Assembly: GCF_002443255.2 (NCBI RefSeq)
Contig: NW_019211455.1
Span: forward strand, 29,710,239-29,774,238
DNA length: 64,000 nucleotides
From: Varroa destructor
Taxonomy: Eukaryota; Arthropoda; Arachnida; Mesostigmata; Varroidae
Direction of reading: 5' to 3'
The notes under the pieces were generated by a model. That model saw only the letters and a program-made list of their open reading frames with translations, did not search any database and was not told where the DNA came from. This document shows, piece by piece, positions 12,681 through 24,156 of this stretch (within the stretch, counting starts at the first letter, position 1; every line of letters begins with the position of its first letter). A program made the position numbers and the translations under genes.

Positions 12681-15628
12681 ATGGCTGTTTTTGTTACTGT
12701 TCTCTAGCTACTTTAGTGCATAGCGCAAAATGGCTCGACGCCGGTCTCAGCCAAATAACTATAGTGTTGAACTAACACTGAGAGCTCCAGCACCAAACGT
12801 AACAAATAGTTCATAGAGAGTCCAACACAGTCTCGTCATGCTTAAAAAGTGACTACATGATAACTATGTTGGCTTGTAAGCATTTAACAGTTCCACCGTT
12901 GAAGACGGTATGAGAAAAGCTTTTGTTATGATCAGTCAATTTTACGAATTCCATCCAGCTAGAAGTGAGACTGAGCTGTAGAGTAGTTGACAAGACGTCA
13001 TATTGAAACCGAGACGATATCTATAGCTAAGACCAGTTAAACAACAAAAAGTAGTGAAGTTAGCACGGCGACTCTGATTATTCTAACAAAAACAAAAAAC
13101 ATTAAGAAAGCTAATTAAGTTTATGGCAGGACGACGGAGCAAAGATGACAGTGAGGCAAATATCGTGTGGTACATTTTCTCTACGCTTATTTTTTGAGCA
13201 GAAGGCAAAGTATATACAGTATACATGTGTATTATTTAATGTGAGAATATGCAATATAAATATGGATTGTAGAAAACAAATGTTATTTGCCATTTTCATT
13301 GAGATTATCGTTTCTGAAGAGTTAGGTTAAAAAAACCTTCTGTATTATACTTGTTTGCTTGAGCCTCCCGCGGCTAGTCAGCTTAAGAGTACATAATCTA
13401 TGGTAGTGTCTTAGGGCCATGTACATTTCACAAGGTTATCAGTGCTTAAATTTTTCCTTCATAGTATACAGTACTTTGACTGATGAAGTTTATATGAACT
13501 TAACAAACTTTGCCGAAGGTTAAGTAACGCTTTTGTGTTTGAATGGTTAGCATGTGTAAATATATATATAAACTGAAAATAAGCTTTTTGCTTTGGATGA
13601 ACACCCGAATTCTAAGATTTGATGTAAGTATGAGCAAGGCTATAATAGATGGATTCTACCATTTTTAGCAAAGGTAAAGCAAAGGACAACGACGTCATAC
13701 GTTAGTTGACGTATGATGGCGACGTATTGATAAATTAATAGATACACAATCAGAAACCAAACACGCACTCTTAACGGGTGGGAAACGTATGGCAAACGAC
13801 GGATAAACGACCTATGCTAGATATAGCGATGCAGGGAGAGCTATAAATAAGGGAAATCGAAGGACTTCAGAGTAGCATCATCCAAAGTAAACCGTTTAAG
13901 CCTGTACAAATCAAGCATTTTTACACTGTCTTATGTATCTTATCTGCAATGTATGTTCATTTTGTAATTCTTAAGAAAGTTATAAGCTTAAGGCGACCTG
14001 TCCTGACGACACTCTGAAAGGTGACGAGAAAACAAGAAAAAGTATAGAGGATTCTCATGAATTGCATGTCCGAAGCTAGTTGAAGTTCTATATACTAATT
14101 GTCTCAATTTTCCATCTGTTCGATCAAGCAAGTTAAACACTTTATTTTGGCCATTCCACTTTTTTTCTACATAACAGAACCTGCCGAGCACAGGTGATAC
14201 TTCATTTTAGTCTATTTTCGGCCTTTTCAGATAGTTTGGCTTTTTTTTTTTCTAGGAGATTAGGCTAGTAGAAGGCAGCCTATGTTCAGGTAAACCGGTT
14301 CCGAATGGAAGAAAGTTTCGTAATGTTATGAGCCGCTATTGCTTCAATGGGTACTCTTTTGGATAAAAACTTATTTGAGGGTTGTAAACAAAATCTGTTT
14401 CTTTTAGAGATTAGAACTCGAAATTCTCGACGAATACATATAGCTGCCAGCCTTAGTACCTGGACCAAAACAATGCTCAGATTATGCCAAAACATAAGTT
14501 ACAGTTTCCGTGGAGAAGTTACAATCTGAAAAGTGACAAAGACATTTAGAGCGATACTAGGTAAGGCAACTAACAGAAAAGCTAGGTAACTATTTGACAA
14601 TCCCTTTGCTTGAGGCGAATATGCAAGCGTAATGGATAAAGGCAAATTATACAACGAAACCGATCCGTGCACGGCACTGACAACGCCATATGGCAGCCGA
14701 TATTAGTGGTGACTAGTAATTACTATTTTGAGGAATATAATTATACTTTACGTAGGGTCAAACTTGATGAACCTGAAAAACTCAAGGTCCGCTGCTTTGT
14801 TAGTTTTTTTGCTGCGCGTGCATAAGTAAGGAACTATTCTAAATGACAGCTTTGTAGTTGAATCATGTTTATTCAAACAATGTAATACAAAAGCTATATA
14901 GAGTCTTTATAGGGAATTGTAAATACTGCCAGTGACCAGGCAGACTTCATTTTGGTTTTGGTCTATTAAGTTCGTATTTGAAAGTCGGCTATATTCTTGA
15001 CTTACAACACAAATGAGGAACCTCAATGGAATATCTGAGTGTAACAATACAGAACTAAATTCTGGCAGGATAACGAAAGCTGAGATATCAACAGTTGCTG
15101 CTGCAACAAATATGCTGTGCTTAACATACACACATATTCACTTCCCTTTACTGTAACGTTTTTCTTTAAAAACAACAGAAATTTAAGCTAACTACAAATG
15201 GGTCGAGCTCTTTAACTTTGCAAACGATTCTTTCGTACGTCTTCTACTAGATATATCTGGCCGTAACGATGGTCAATGCGCGATTGTGCAATGCAAGAAG
15301 TCATTGCCCTAGACGGGGCAACATGTAAGCAGGAACAAGGGCTCAAATTGGAAAAAAGGAGATGTCGCGTGAAAAGCAGTCACGCAAGCGTTCTAAACCT
15401 AGATGCTGTATCCAACACACTAGAGGCATCTGTACTCGCTGTACGTCGTTGCGTCGCTTCATTGCCTTTCAGGCTCACTGTTTGTCATCACATACAATCG
15501 CGGAACAAATATGGAAGATTCAAACTCAATTTAGCTTATCTTTTTATTTGTTCGTTAACGAGACCCAGAGGCGTATTTATCATAACAGTGATATTAGAGC
15601 TTGCAGCCGGGAATCCTATAGGATTATT

Positions 15629-15721
15629 ATGGCAATAAGTTCGGTTAGAATAGCCAACTGTTTAATTTTAGCAATTCTTTTTGCAGCCTCAGTCAGCTCT
15701 AGTACGGTCTGTATAGATTAA
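15629..15721 (+). CDS. Candidate secretory-leader ORF (30 aa), unrecognised
   Basis: ATG at 15629 opens a short frame containing CLILAILFAASVSSS, a plausible signal peptide, stopping at 15721. It lies at the end of a 119-codon open frame that overlaps another 120-codon frame. It could be a small peptide or a first exon, but donors nearby are weak and no partner exon was seen. Confidence 0.12.
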   Translation: MAISSVRIANCLILAILFAASVSSSTVCID

Positions 15722-16139
15722 CATACTTTTTCGTAAATCAATAACTCTGAATTCGTAGAATAAACCAACACGGTGAAACGTACAAACTTGTAACCTGTCC
15801 ACGTTTTAGCTCTGAACCCAGCTGTACTGCATTTCCTACGCTGAAATTGCTCATAAGGTTCTGCTGAAGTAGTTACTTAAATTGAAATTAAGCAGCGGGC
15901 AGCTGAAACATAGCTCGCAGTAAATATAATAGATAAAATATGATCGATTTATCAGTAATTCGCTTATGATTTGTTCAACTCAACAATGATATACACACTT
16001 CAATAGTAGAGAAAAAGGCTTCAGCTTGCCAATCGACCTCATCGGTTTTAAATTTGGAACAAACGTTCACTTTCTAATTTTTTTTTTTCAAACTCAGGAC
16101 TATATATCGGACTAGTCGACGGTCCCTTACATAACTGGC

Positions 16140-16727
16140 CTACCACCACGCGCCGTAGTATCGAGGGTAGAAGCCCCCATAGAATTCACCATAGACGCCA
16201 TAGGGCCCGTATGGATAGCCGTAACCGTAACCATAGCCGTAAGGGTATCCGTAGCCTAAACCATAACCATATCCTAAGCCATAACCAAAACCATAAAACG
16301 ATCGCTTTGCACGTCCTGCACGTAGATTTCTGCTGATGGGTCCCGAAGCGTCAGAAGGTACTGCCTGCGGTCTTGGTGCCAGCTGTACAGCCTGTGCTGG
16401 CCGAGCTTCAGGCTTCAGTGTCTCTTGGGCCAAAGCAACTCCGATGAAAAGCACGCCAATGCAAGTCAACTGTAGCAAACCATAGAAAGAAACGGATACA
16501 CGCTATTTAGCGGAAAGGAACTAACTGACGCCTCCCGTCATGAATATGAACTGAGCGATAATTCATAGGTAAACATTTCTTATTTTCAGCGTTTACGATC
16601 AATTGGATTCAATAAGTGACACAGTTATAAGTAAATGCCCAACTCTCTTTGTTCGAGCTGGTTTGAATGCAATACAACGATAAAGGACTAAACATTTTAG
16701 CTAGCTTACCGTAATGCCTACGTTCAT
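16140..16727 (-). CDS. Secreted Gly/Tyr-rich peptide precursor (2 exons)
   Basis: Exon 1 is 16727-16710 (MNVGIT), exon 2 is 16470-16140, with donor GTAAGC and acceptor TTTGCTACAG in phase. The product is 115 aa. Seen: a signal peptide (MNVGITLTCIGVLFIGVALA), a Pro/Ala-rich spacer of about 40 residues, an R-A-K-R site of furin type, then about 50 residues of G-Y, G-L-G-Y and Y-P-Y-G repeats ending Y-Y-G-A-W-W. Layout and composition resemble processed Gly/Tyr-rich antimicrobial or neuropeptide-like precursors of ecdysozoans, and also some cuticle or silk proteins; I cannot decide between these. Propeptide removal at RAKR is inferred. A TATA box lies about 80 bases before the start codon. Exon 2 alone has no ATG start, which is why exon 1 is needed. 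Confidence 0.8.
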
Positions 16728-16806
16728 CTTGAGGGCAGTATCCTTTTATTTTTGCCTCTTGTGAATAACCGATGTCGCTTGATCATCGTCTCTGGATGCG
16801 CCACAC

Positions 16807-16815
16807 TTTATATAT
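16807..16815 (-). promoter_or_regulatory. TATA box of the Gly/Tyr-rich peptide gene
   Basis: TATATAAAG on the minus strand, 80 bases upstream of the ATG at 16727. A transcription start about 30 bases on would give a leader of roughly 50 bases. Motif quality and spacing are both good. Confidence 0.65.
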
Positions 16816-17505
16816 CCCATGAGAACGGCCCTGCTAACTGATTTTTCAACGAATACCCATCTCACTCAGCTTGCCCTCGGAGCTTTCTTTCCGCAAAAGG
16901 AGAGAGATAGAGAACTAACGGGGACGTAGCGGTCAGAGCATGCGAAAACTTCATATTTTGCACCAGAACCCATTATAAAGATATCTTCCCGTCGCTGTGT
17001 TGCTAAAAAAAATCAGCAGATCGATACCCATTTACGTATTATGTACAGACCTTTGTTGTTTGGAAACTGGCTATATTACATCGTTACCCTTTCTGAATTA
17101 TCTAGATAGCTGTTTCTACTTGTCGAGCGCTTGCAGATGCTTTCTGTTCTGTGCTTGGCCAGCCCTCATTTGTCAAAGCTTAGATTATTCGCTGTCTTTT
17201 AGCTTCCGGCAACAGATTATTATTGCTCAACAAAGTTGTCTACGTTTGTTCATGCTAGAGATCCGATCGCATTGAGTTTCTACTGATTCATCCAGAGGAA
17301 CGAATACGTCGTCTTCCTTTTCGGTGTCTCTGCGTTCTGATAGAGAGACCATGAAGACCATGGAATAAAATTCGTGACTATGCATGCTGGGTTAGATTGC
17401 TTTGTTTCACTAATGCCCAGGTATCGTCCGATCTTGTCGCGCTCGAGTGATGATCAAGACAAGCATAAAAGGCAAACTCTTATTTAATATCGTTATGTAA
17501 TGCCT

Positions 17506-17652
17506 TCAACAACTACAACGATGTTTAGAAAGCGTTACTCGAAGCGCCTGTGTGGTTTCTGTGATCAGTTCTGTGCTTAGTTTCAACGCCATTGGATAGA
17601 TGAGGGGGTTGTAGCATTGGGGAGCGGCGTATTTCGTCACGCAACGGGCATT
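17506..17652 (-). CDS. Exon-like frame with NPLIYPM motif, unrecognised
   Basis: After an acceptor (AAATTGCAG) a 48-codon frame reads NARCVTKYAAPQCYNPLIYP, then MALKLS and on to a tail ending RCSCC and TGA. NPxxY followed by an amphipathic stretch and terminal cysteines recalls the end of TM7, helix 8 and palmitoylation site of rhodopsin-family receptors. Just upstream on the same strand (17934-17695) is a hydrophobic frame, but I could not assemble TM1-TM6. It may be a receptor fragment, a different Cys-rich product, or chance. Confidence 0.15.
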   Translation of the reverse strand, partial: NARCVTKYAAPQCYNPLIYPMALKLSTELITETTQALRVTLSKHRCSC

Positions 17653-18231
17653 CTGCAATTTAAAATTATCCCATTTAAATTGCCATAGAGTTGGTTACGT
17701 TATAGAAGTGGGCGCAACGAGCGAACACATGTTCGCGTTCGGTGTGGTACCAACATAATTACTATGTGTATAGGTACCGAGTTCGATGCAGGTTGGCAAC
17801 ACTGAAAGCAGCAGTAGCAGGTATGCTTGAATGCTCCTCCGTATAGCAAGCGAAATTGCTAGTCCTAATAATAGTCTGGTTCCAAAGGCGGATCGGGTGT
17901 TTACGCCGACCAGCACAAACGGTGTCGCAATCAAATGACGAAATGTAATTAGCGAGAATTACGAAGGAAAAATGGTAAAATCATTTTGAAATTTTCCGCG
18001 AAACGGGAAGCACAGAATTCAGATTATTTTTACTCTACTATTACAGAAGGGCTTAATAGCTCTTCTGGGCATAGTTTGAGCGTAGGTCCTTGCTCTTGGT
18101 CAAAACGTCTAGGTTGTATAACGAGAAACATTCGATTATATCATTGTCACTGGCAAACATTGACTGTATGGGTTTCATTTTAGAATTATGAGTCGCTTGG
18201 GCACTATATGGGACGAATCGCTATGAGCTAG

Positions 18232-18689
18232 CTAATGTTTAATTGTTCCCGACGCAGAAGACAATGAGTCATACGGATCAGTAGCATTCGTAGGAGATTG
18301 CGGTATGGAAACACTGTTTGTTTGCACGAGCTCTCCCCGTTGCTCAATCAAGTACTTTCTATTCCTGTTAACCGTGACTGGAAATGTGTAAACATTTTGA
18401 AGATGCTCATACCCTTCAGTTACCCTCAATGCGGAGCAGCCATAGGCTAAGAATCAGACGCCAGCGCGAACGATTCTAGTCGTCCCGGGGATTTCTCCCG
18501 TCCTTCGGGTTCCTATTTACGCGTATAACCAACATAATAATTAACGTAAAAACGATAATCGGTACATTCTCATGGACAATTTATTACTCTCTTTTTTAAC
18601 TGCTGCCGGCGTTCGTCCTACTTTCTATATCTTCGTAGCCATGTATCACCTGTGCACGTATTTGTCGGTGTATCGGCTTCTGTGTCCAT
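18232..18689 (-). CDS. Candidate two-exon ORF (84 aa), unrecognised
   Basis: Exon 1, 18689-18650, starts with ATG in an excellent context (CTACCATGG) and reads MDTEADTPTNTCT before a CACAG|GTGATA donor. Exon 2, 18446-18232, follows a TTCTTAG acceptor in phase and reads AYGCSALRVTEGYEHLQNVY, on through a polar Ser/Thr-rich tail with one N-A-T site, to TAG. There is no signal peptide, membrane span or known domain. Start context, splice sites and polar composition argue for a real gene; the absence of homology argues for caution. Confidence 0.3.
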
Positions 18690-21600
18690 GGTAGTAAACG
18701 TAGTAGTACGTTTGAAGGCTCTATGTATTTACAGCTGCCGGTGCCGTCATCATTAATGATCATTCCTTAACTAAGCTTAACTTGCTGGCGGTAGCGGTCA
18801 AACTCTTCAGTGTGTCTCTAATAGTTTTTATTTCCGTTGATGGGTTATTTATTTTCATCATCAATGCCAGTTCGTCACCAAGTTACACCATTGATTCGGT
18901 GATCAATATGACTAGTATAATGATGCCGCTAGAATTTATCTATATATATAAGGTATGTTTGTAGAGCTTAACAGGCTTATATATGCTAGGTGTTTGCTAT
19001 TACTTATCATATGGCACTAGCTTTGAATTGGAGAGCCGTCAACTGCCTCGCCGGTATACGTGACACGGCAGTGCTCCCTACGCATGCCTTTCACAAGTAC
19101 CAATATCACCATTATTATTATATACGCTCGACTCTGATTTTTATTGCATGAAAAACCTCTTTATTACAGGACAGCCTATAGCTAGCTACTGCAGTTGGTA
19201 TTTACAGCGCCTAAAGCCTATAGTAGTAACGGTTGTGTCCTATATATATAACGTAACAAGATTGTTGTTAGTGTATAGCTAAGCAGCCGTAACGACTATT
19301 AAATATTCGATATTATAACATCAATATGGCTCGGTAAATTTCTTATAGTAAATTTACCTGCTGTTTTACCATCTGAAATTCGTTGTCCATGTGTATGTAT
19401 GGCGCAAAATGTATTCTATTGAGATAACGGAAAACCATGTTTCATAGCAGCAAAAAAATCTCTGTACGAATCCAGTTCTGGAATGGGTAAATATTTGAAT
19501 ATTGGCGGTAAGCCCTCTAGAATATTGAATATTACTATTTGCCCGATAAGAAACGGGAATATGTTTTCATTTTGTGTTTACAAGAAAACTGCTGTGGGTA
19601 GCAGAAAGTTGGCGCTTGAAAGCAGGAAGTTGAGATAGGAACGGGATTGAGTGGGACGAGTCAAACATGATTGTGTACAAGTTGATTTCTACAACTGTAG
19701 AAGTTTGTGTGTAAAGCTGTCAGCTGTTCATTATTCGGATCGAGACTGATAAAGCCTATCTATACTCGTTTACGTTAGCTGACATCGACCAACGCGAAAA
19801 ATCATCGGATTTTAATCGTTCTTCGGTGAATTCTAGCTTCTCTAAAAGTTATATCCATTGAACAGATGCTGTGGCAATGCCATAACATAATACACAGCTT
19901 TTTTAAACGGGGCCGCTAGCCGCGACAGCATAAACTTCTTTCATTATTTTTACTAGCAAATTTATATATGTGTATATATAGCACGTGCTTTGACCACTCG
20001 GAGCACGTGTTTATTTTCGACATTTGTATTTTTCAATTTTTCAACTCGTGTAACATACATGCGACGGGGAGTTACAGATATAAATTTGCTATCACACATT
20101 AAATTTGTAGCTAGTGCTGTACACCACTGTTCTAACGAAGGCAGAAATAACGATGGTGATCTTGATTAGGATATCCGTCACGTATCTTCTTATGTATATT
20201 ACCTTTCCTGTATCAGCAGTCTGTGTGTGTTTTTGTTGTTATCGTGACAATGTAACTACGACGATAATTTCTCTAGGTTAGGAAATAAAGGACAAATGAT
20301 GATTCAAATCGTCCATACATCTATATATTTTATGACAAACATCTTTTCAGGTTTAGCGATGCTGACGAAAAGCGATGATTCGATGAACGGCACAGGGAAA
20401 AGGGCCTCTCTAAACAGAATCAATGTCAGAAGTATCCACTGCAATGTATATATCACTGAATGAACTACTGTTTGCTTTTAAGATCTGCTTAAGGCAACTC
20501 TAAAGTTCAATAGGCACGATATAGCCTGAACACTCGAATCCATAACTTTAATAGTGACCATCTCCGAGGCGTTATCCGCGCTTATGGGTAATCTAATACT
20601 ACATGTCCAAAATGGGTGGCAATTACGTCATCAAGAATAAGGTTTGTCAACTTGTTACGTTTATATTATATCTTCTTTACGATAGTCTACTGTAAACACT
20701 AAGCGAAGCAAACAAGCAGTGGCCCAATTTAAATATAAGTTACTTTAGAATTACAATTAGAAGTTACAGAGGCACAATGTTCATCTCATCGGGAACGGCC
20801 TCTTCTCAACGACGACAAAGCCTAGAACGGTGACTAAAGCGCGCTTTAGAGGAATAAATCAACCCTCGCATATAACTAAAATAGATAAAATAGATGCTAC
20901 TATAGAAATAGGAAGTATGTAGATATATACTTGGCCTGTTTCAACCGGCATAATTTGGAGCGGCGTTCACAAACGGTATCAACGATATGGTCTAGGCCGA
21001 CCCCCAGAAAGCAACACATCTACCCTAATAGCAATTGATGCAAAGCTATTAATGTCTAATTAGATTTTGGCAACCGATCTATTTACTTTGCACACAAAAG
21101 GAGCGGCACTCTGGCGAGACTTTCTTCTGTTGTATTCGTAGAAGCTTTGTCAAGTTGAACATTCACTTTCTTTTACTGCAAACATGGCAAGTCACCTACC
21201 CGACAACTACTGCCACTTGATCGCCTACCATAGTAAAATAATCATACGAACAGGAAACATCAAGTCTCGAACTATATGCAATGGCTTTGCTTACGGTTCT
21301 CGTTTATGGCTACGGATGAACGGTCGTCACGATTTGTCACGCTCGTCATTTGAGGGCAACGGGCATTTAATAAGGATATCTTCATATCGGAAGCTTGGAC
21401 GGTTATTTTAGTATCGGACTGAGGGAAAGCAAGACCTGCTACATCAATGACTGATAAATTCGATATAACAGTTTGTATATGTGTAAAGAAAGTATTTTTT
21501 TTTTTTATACATACATATCTCTTGTTAACGGTAACAACAGAAAAGGATAGAAGTGACAAAGGTAACTGTGTTTTTCTGTTTACTGAAAACGATGCGTGAC

Positions 21601-21914
21601 GATGTTTCTAGTTAATCGAAGAGCGAGAAATGCTTACCCAACGTTCAATTTTACCAACTGATGATGACAAGTCATTAGTTTACCATTTACCTTCGATTTG
21701 TTCGTTCGTTCAGCAAAACGTCCCATGGATGGTATAAATCAATGATATAAATACATGTCATAGATCTCTTCTGTTCTATATTCTAGTGCTGTTATCAATC
21801 TTGCTATTAAAGCTGCTACCAACAATTCTCATAGCCAACATTGGTTCTCGCTTAAATAACTGGGTTATTAGTTATTGTTCTTCAGAGACGTTGTGCACGT
21901 ATCTACGAGCTACC

Positions 21915-21953
<39 letters not shown>

Positions 21954-21954
21954 T
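21915..21954. repeat. (TA)n microsatellite
   Basis: About 20 TA units with a single G interruption. Confidence 0.97.
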
Positions 21955-22092
21955 AATTGATTTTTAATTAGGTCTAATTTAAACGTTAGACAGTTGTGTC
22001 ATATAGATGAATCACTTTATGCTGTCGCTCTCGCCATCTATTATGCGGTGTAATTGTGATATTTCATCCTTTTTTATAGATACGGAATATAT

Positions 22093-22097
<5 letters not shown>

Positions 22098-22155
<58 letters not shown>
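22098..22155. repeat. Compound (CT)n(TA)n microsatellite
   Basis: About 15 CT units pass directly into about 14 TA units. A short CAA-rich run lies about 25 bases later. Confidence 0.97.
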
Positions 22156-22157
<2 letters not shown>

Positions 22158-23110
22158 GATATTGTCCGTACTCCTCGACAACAACAACAACAACAGTTTG
22201 TAAAAAACGTAGTAGATGACATGCACTATTACGTCGCATTCTGTTGATAGCACTGGACATCTGCGGCTTTAATTGCTTTGTATCTCTTCCTTACTTTTGT
22301 TTCTACTGTTTATCATTACCAATCTCGTCAATTTACGTATCACATTTTTGTTACAGTATATCAGACCCTGAATGCGCCACACATCTGCATCAATATCTGC
22401 GCTTGGGACTTTAAATAACATTTTGTATATAATCATATTAATCGTATCTATTATTGTTCACAATAATATATCAATAATTGCAGTAATTATAATGATTATA
22501 GTAATAATAATCTTAGTAACAATAATTCTAGAGTGATAGCCTCTACCGTGATTAACTGCGACAGTCAGACTTTGGTGATCGTTTGGCCTTTGACAAAAGA
22601 CTACATCACATGTATTTGTCAAGTAAGCATAGTCAGACAGGTTTGGAACGCAATTGGCTGCAGGACGCGCAGGCCAGAACGCACTGGCCAGGGCCGGATC
22701 AATCACTAAGGTTTATCGGCTTATCTGCTAGAGGCGGGTAATCAGTCCCTCTTCTGAAAGATGAAATCCCGTTTAAAGCAACGTTTCACACCAGTGTCTC
22801 TCAAAGGCCGTACCTCTCAAAGCAGTTATCGTGCAGCATGAAACCAGTTCTCTTCACTTTAATCGAACCCCGAATAGCGCTAGCAGTAAAACGTCGATAG
22901 ATAATGTACCATTTTATGTTTTTTCACGATAAGTTTAATTTATTTATATATTATCCAAGGAATCTTGGATCGTTTAGGTCGATCCATAGAAAAATCCGCT
23001 CTAATCATTCTATCACCTAAATCTTAGTAACTTAATTGTGTACTATTTAACATTTATCTTATTCAGCATCTGAACTTGTGGACAATAATGATGAAGCGAC
23101 GACGGCAGAC

Positions 23111-23156
23111 TTTATTGCGTTATCCGGAAAAACTTCAACACGCCAGAAGCTTTATT
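23111..23156 (-). terminator. Possible polyadenylation signals of the PLCL gene
   Basis: Two minus-strand AATAAA hexamers, at 23156-23151 and 23116-23111, lie about 640-690 bases past the TAA at 23794. They are canonical, but the region is AT-rich. Confidence 0.35.
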
Positions 23157-23325
23157 TTTATTCTATTATATTACGAGATTGTAGCAAGTTGTCTAACAGA
23201 AACTAGTGTGACATTTAGCATTTGAGATGGTGTATAGACGATAGACACAGATCACATTTGTTGCACGACTCCTTAAATTTAATGCATTTTATAGATTACG
23301 TGCAAATTTTGCATGTACATTCATA

Positions 23326-23358
23326 CAGAACATTTCATATTCCATACGAAATGTTCTG
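23326..23358. repeat. Perfect 11-bp inverted repeat in PLCL 3' flank
   Basis: CAGAACATTTC (23326-23336) and GAAATGTTCTG (23348-23358), separated by 11 bases. It falls in the likely 3' untranslated region, about 440 bases after the TAA at 23794, so it could be an RNA hairpin. Confidence 0.85.
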
Positions 23359-23793
23359 AAAAGCCTAAACTTCCTACTAGCAGTGATCAAATTTTTTTGC
23401 TATGACCGCATTATTCCGTATTACGTTGTGAGCTTTTCCAGCTAATTATAAAAAAAAAGTCACTTGCTCATTTACTCCTTGTTAAATGCTCATACGTGCG
23501 GTGTAACTTATTGTTAAACCGACAGAGAGTGTACCGTTAAATCACTAAGAATCGTTTCTAATGTTTTACTATCCCCATATTTAGGAAATCCGTTACTCGA
23601 CAAACACAAAACAAATAAAGAACGGTTATTATAAAGAATAATAACTAATTCAATTAGTTTACCATGACTGATTCTCTTAAGATCTTCGTAAGCGCCATGC
23701 CAGTTGTGCATATTACGTTGGCTTCATTTTCTTGAACGGGATTTTTAGCTTCGCGTACAAACTGTAGTTGTCACGGTTATCCGTTAGTGATCG

Positions 23794-24156
23794 TTAAACG
23801 GTTGTTACAATGATTGGCCCATTAGATGATGAAGTCTTTAGCTGCGTGGACGATGATATTGAGGCTGTTGGTAATAGCGATGCGGTCCTGGACCTCATCG
23901 AAGACTGTGGCCGGGATTGTTTTTTAAGGGCAAGCCCCGACTTCTGCAGCTGGCGCTTTCGACTGTCGTGCACTAACAATTGCTTTCGATAAACAACTGA
24001 CGCAGCGTCATTCTGTGCTTCGCCCTCACCTAAACTTGTGCTTCGTTTACGTTCCTCTTTTAATTCCTGCTGCGGCGGCAGTTGTTGATGATCATAATCT
24101 AACTGCTGTTGTTGGCATAAGCACGCCGCTCGTGATGGCGGCCTGCAATCGTGTCG
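23794..24156 (-). CDS. PLCL: In-frame 120-codon extension after the PLCL UGA
   Basis: Directly after the UGA at 24159-24157 the same frame stays open for 120 codons to TAA at 23796-23794. It begins RHDCRPPSRAACLCQQQQLD, continues with a KEERKRSTSLGEG segment, a basic HDSRKRQLQKSGLALKKQSR segment and a Ser/Thr-rich end (KTSSSNGPIIVTTV). Composition is like the gene's other disordered tails and unlike AT-rich non-coding DNA nearby. It could be produced by UGA readthrough, by alternative splicing, or be a chance open frame in the 3' untranslated region. No clean in-phase intron removing the UGA was found; the shortest GT-AG pair would give a 22-base intron. Confidence 0.5.
   Translation of the reverse strand, partial: RHDCRPPSRAACLCQQQQLDYDHQQLPPQQELKEERKRSTSLGEGEAQNDAASVVYRKQLLVHDSRKRQLQKSGLALKKQSRPQSSMRSRTASLLPTASISSSTQLKTSSSNGPIIVTTV
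24125..24142 (-). promoter_or_regulatory. GC stem-loop downstream of the PLCL UGA
   Basis: GCCGC, an eight-base loop CATCACGA, then GCGGC: five G-C pairs beginning 14 bases after the UGA. Structures at such distances are known to favour stop-codon readthrough; here that role is inferred. Confidence 0.4.

Larger units (their letters stand above)
8593..16139. other. Spacer with simple repeats and no supported gene
   Basis: Between the TMEM130-like gene and the Gly/Tyr-rich peptide gene. It holds an AT microsatellite, poly(A) and poly(T) tracts, one dispersed-repeat copy (12620-12680) and two very weak secretory-leader ORFs (listed separately). The remainder shows no domain or convincing exon. 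Confidence 0.55.
18690..23793. other. Spacer between small minus-strand genes and the PLCL gene
   Basis: AT-rich, with two long microsatellites (21.9 and 22.1 kb) and a perfect hairpin at 23.3 kb. Open frames here are short and low in complexity. The right end is the 3' untranslated region of the minus-strand PLCL gene. Confidence 0.55.

Noticed and set aside
23810..23992. 60-codon plus-strand open frame starting MIGPLDDEVF
   Set aside because: It mirrors the PLCL extension on the other strand. The extension continues a known gene, and this frame has no support.
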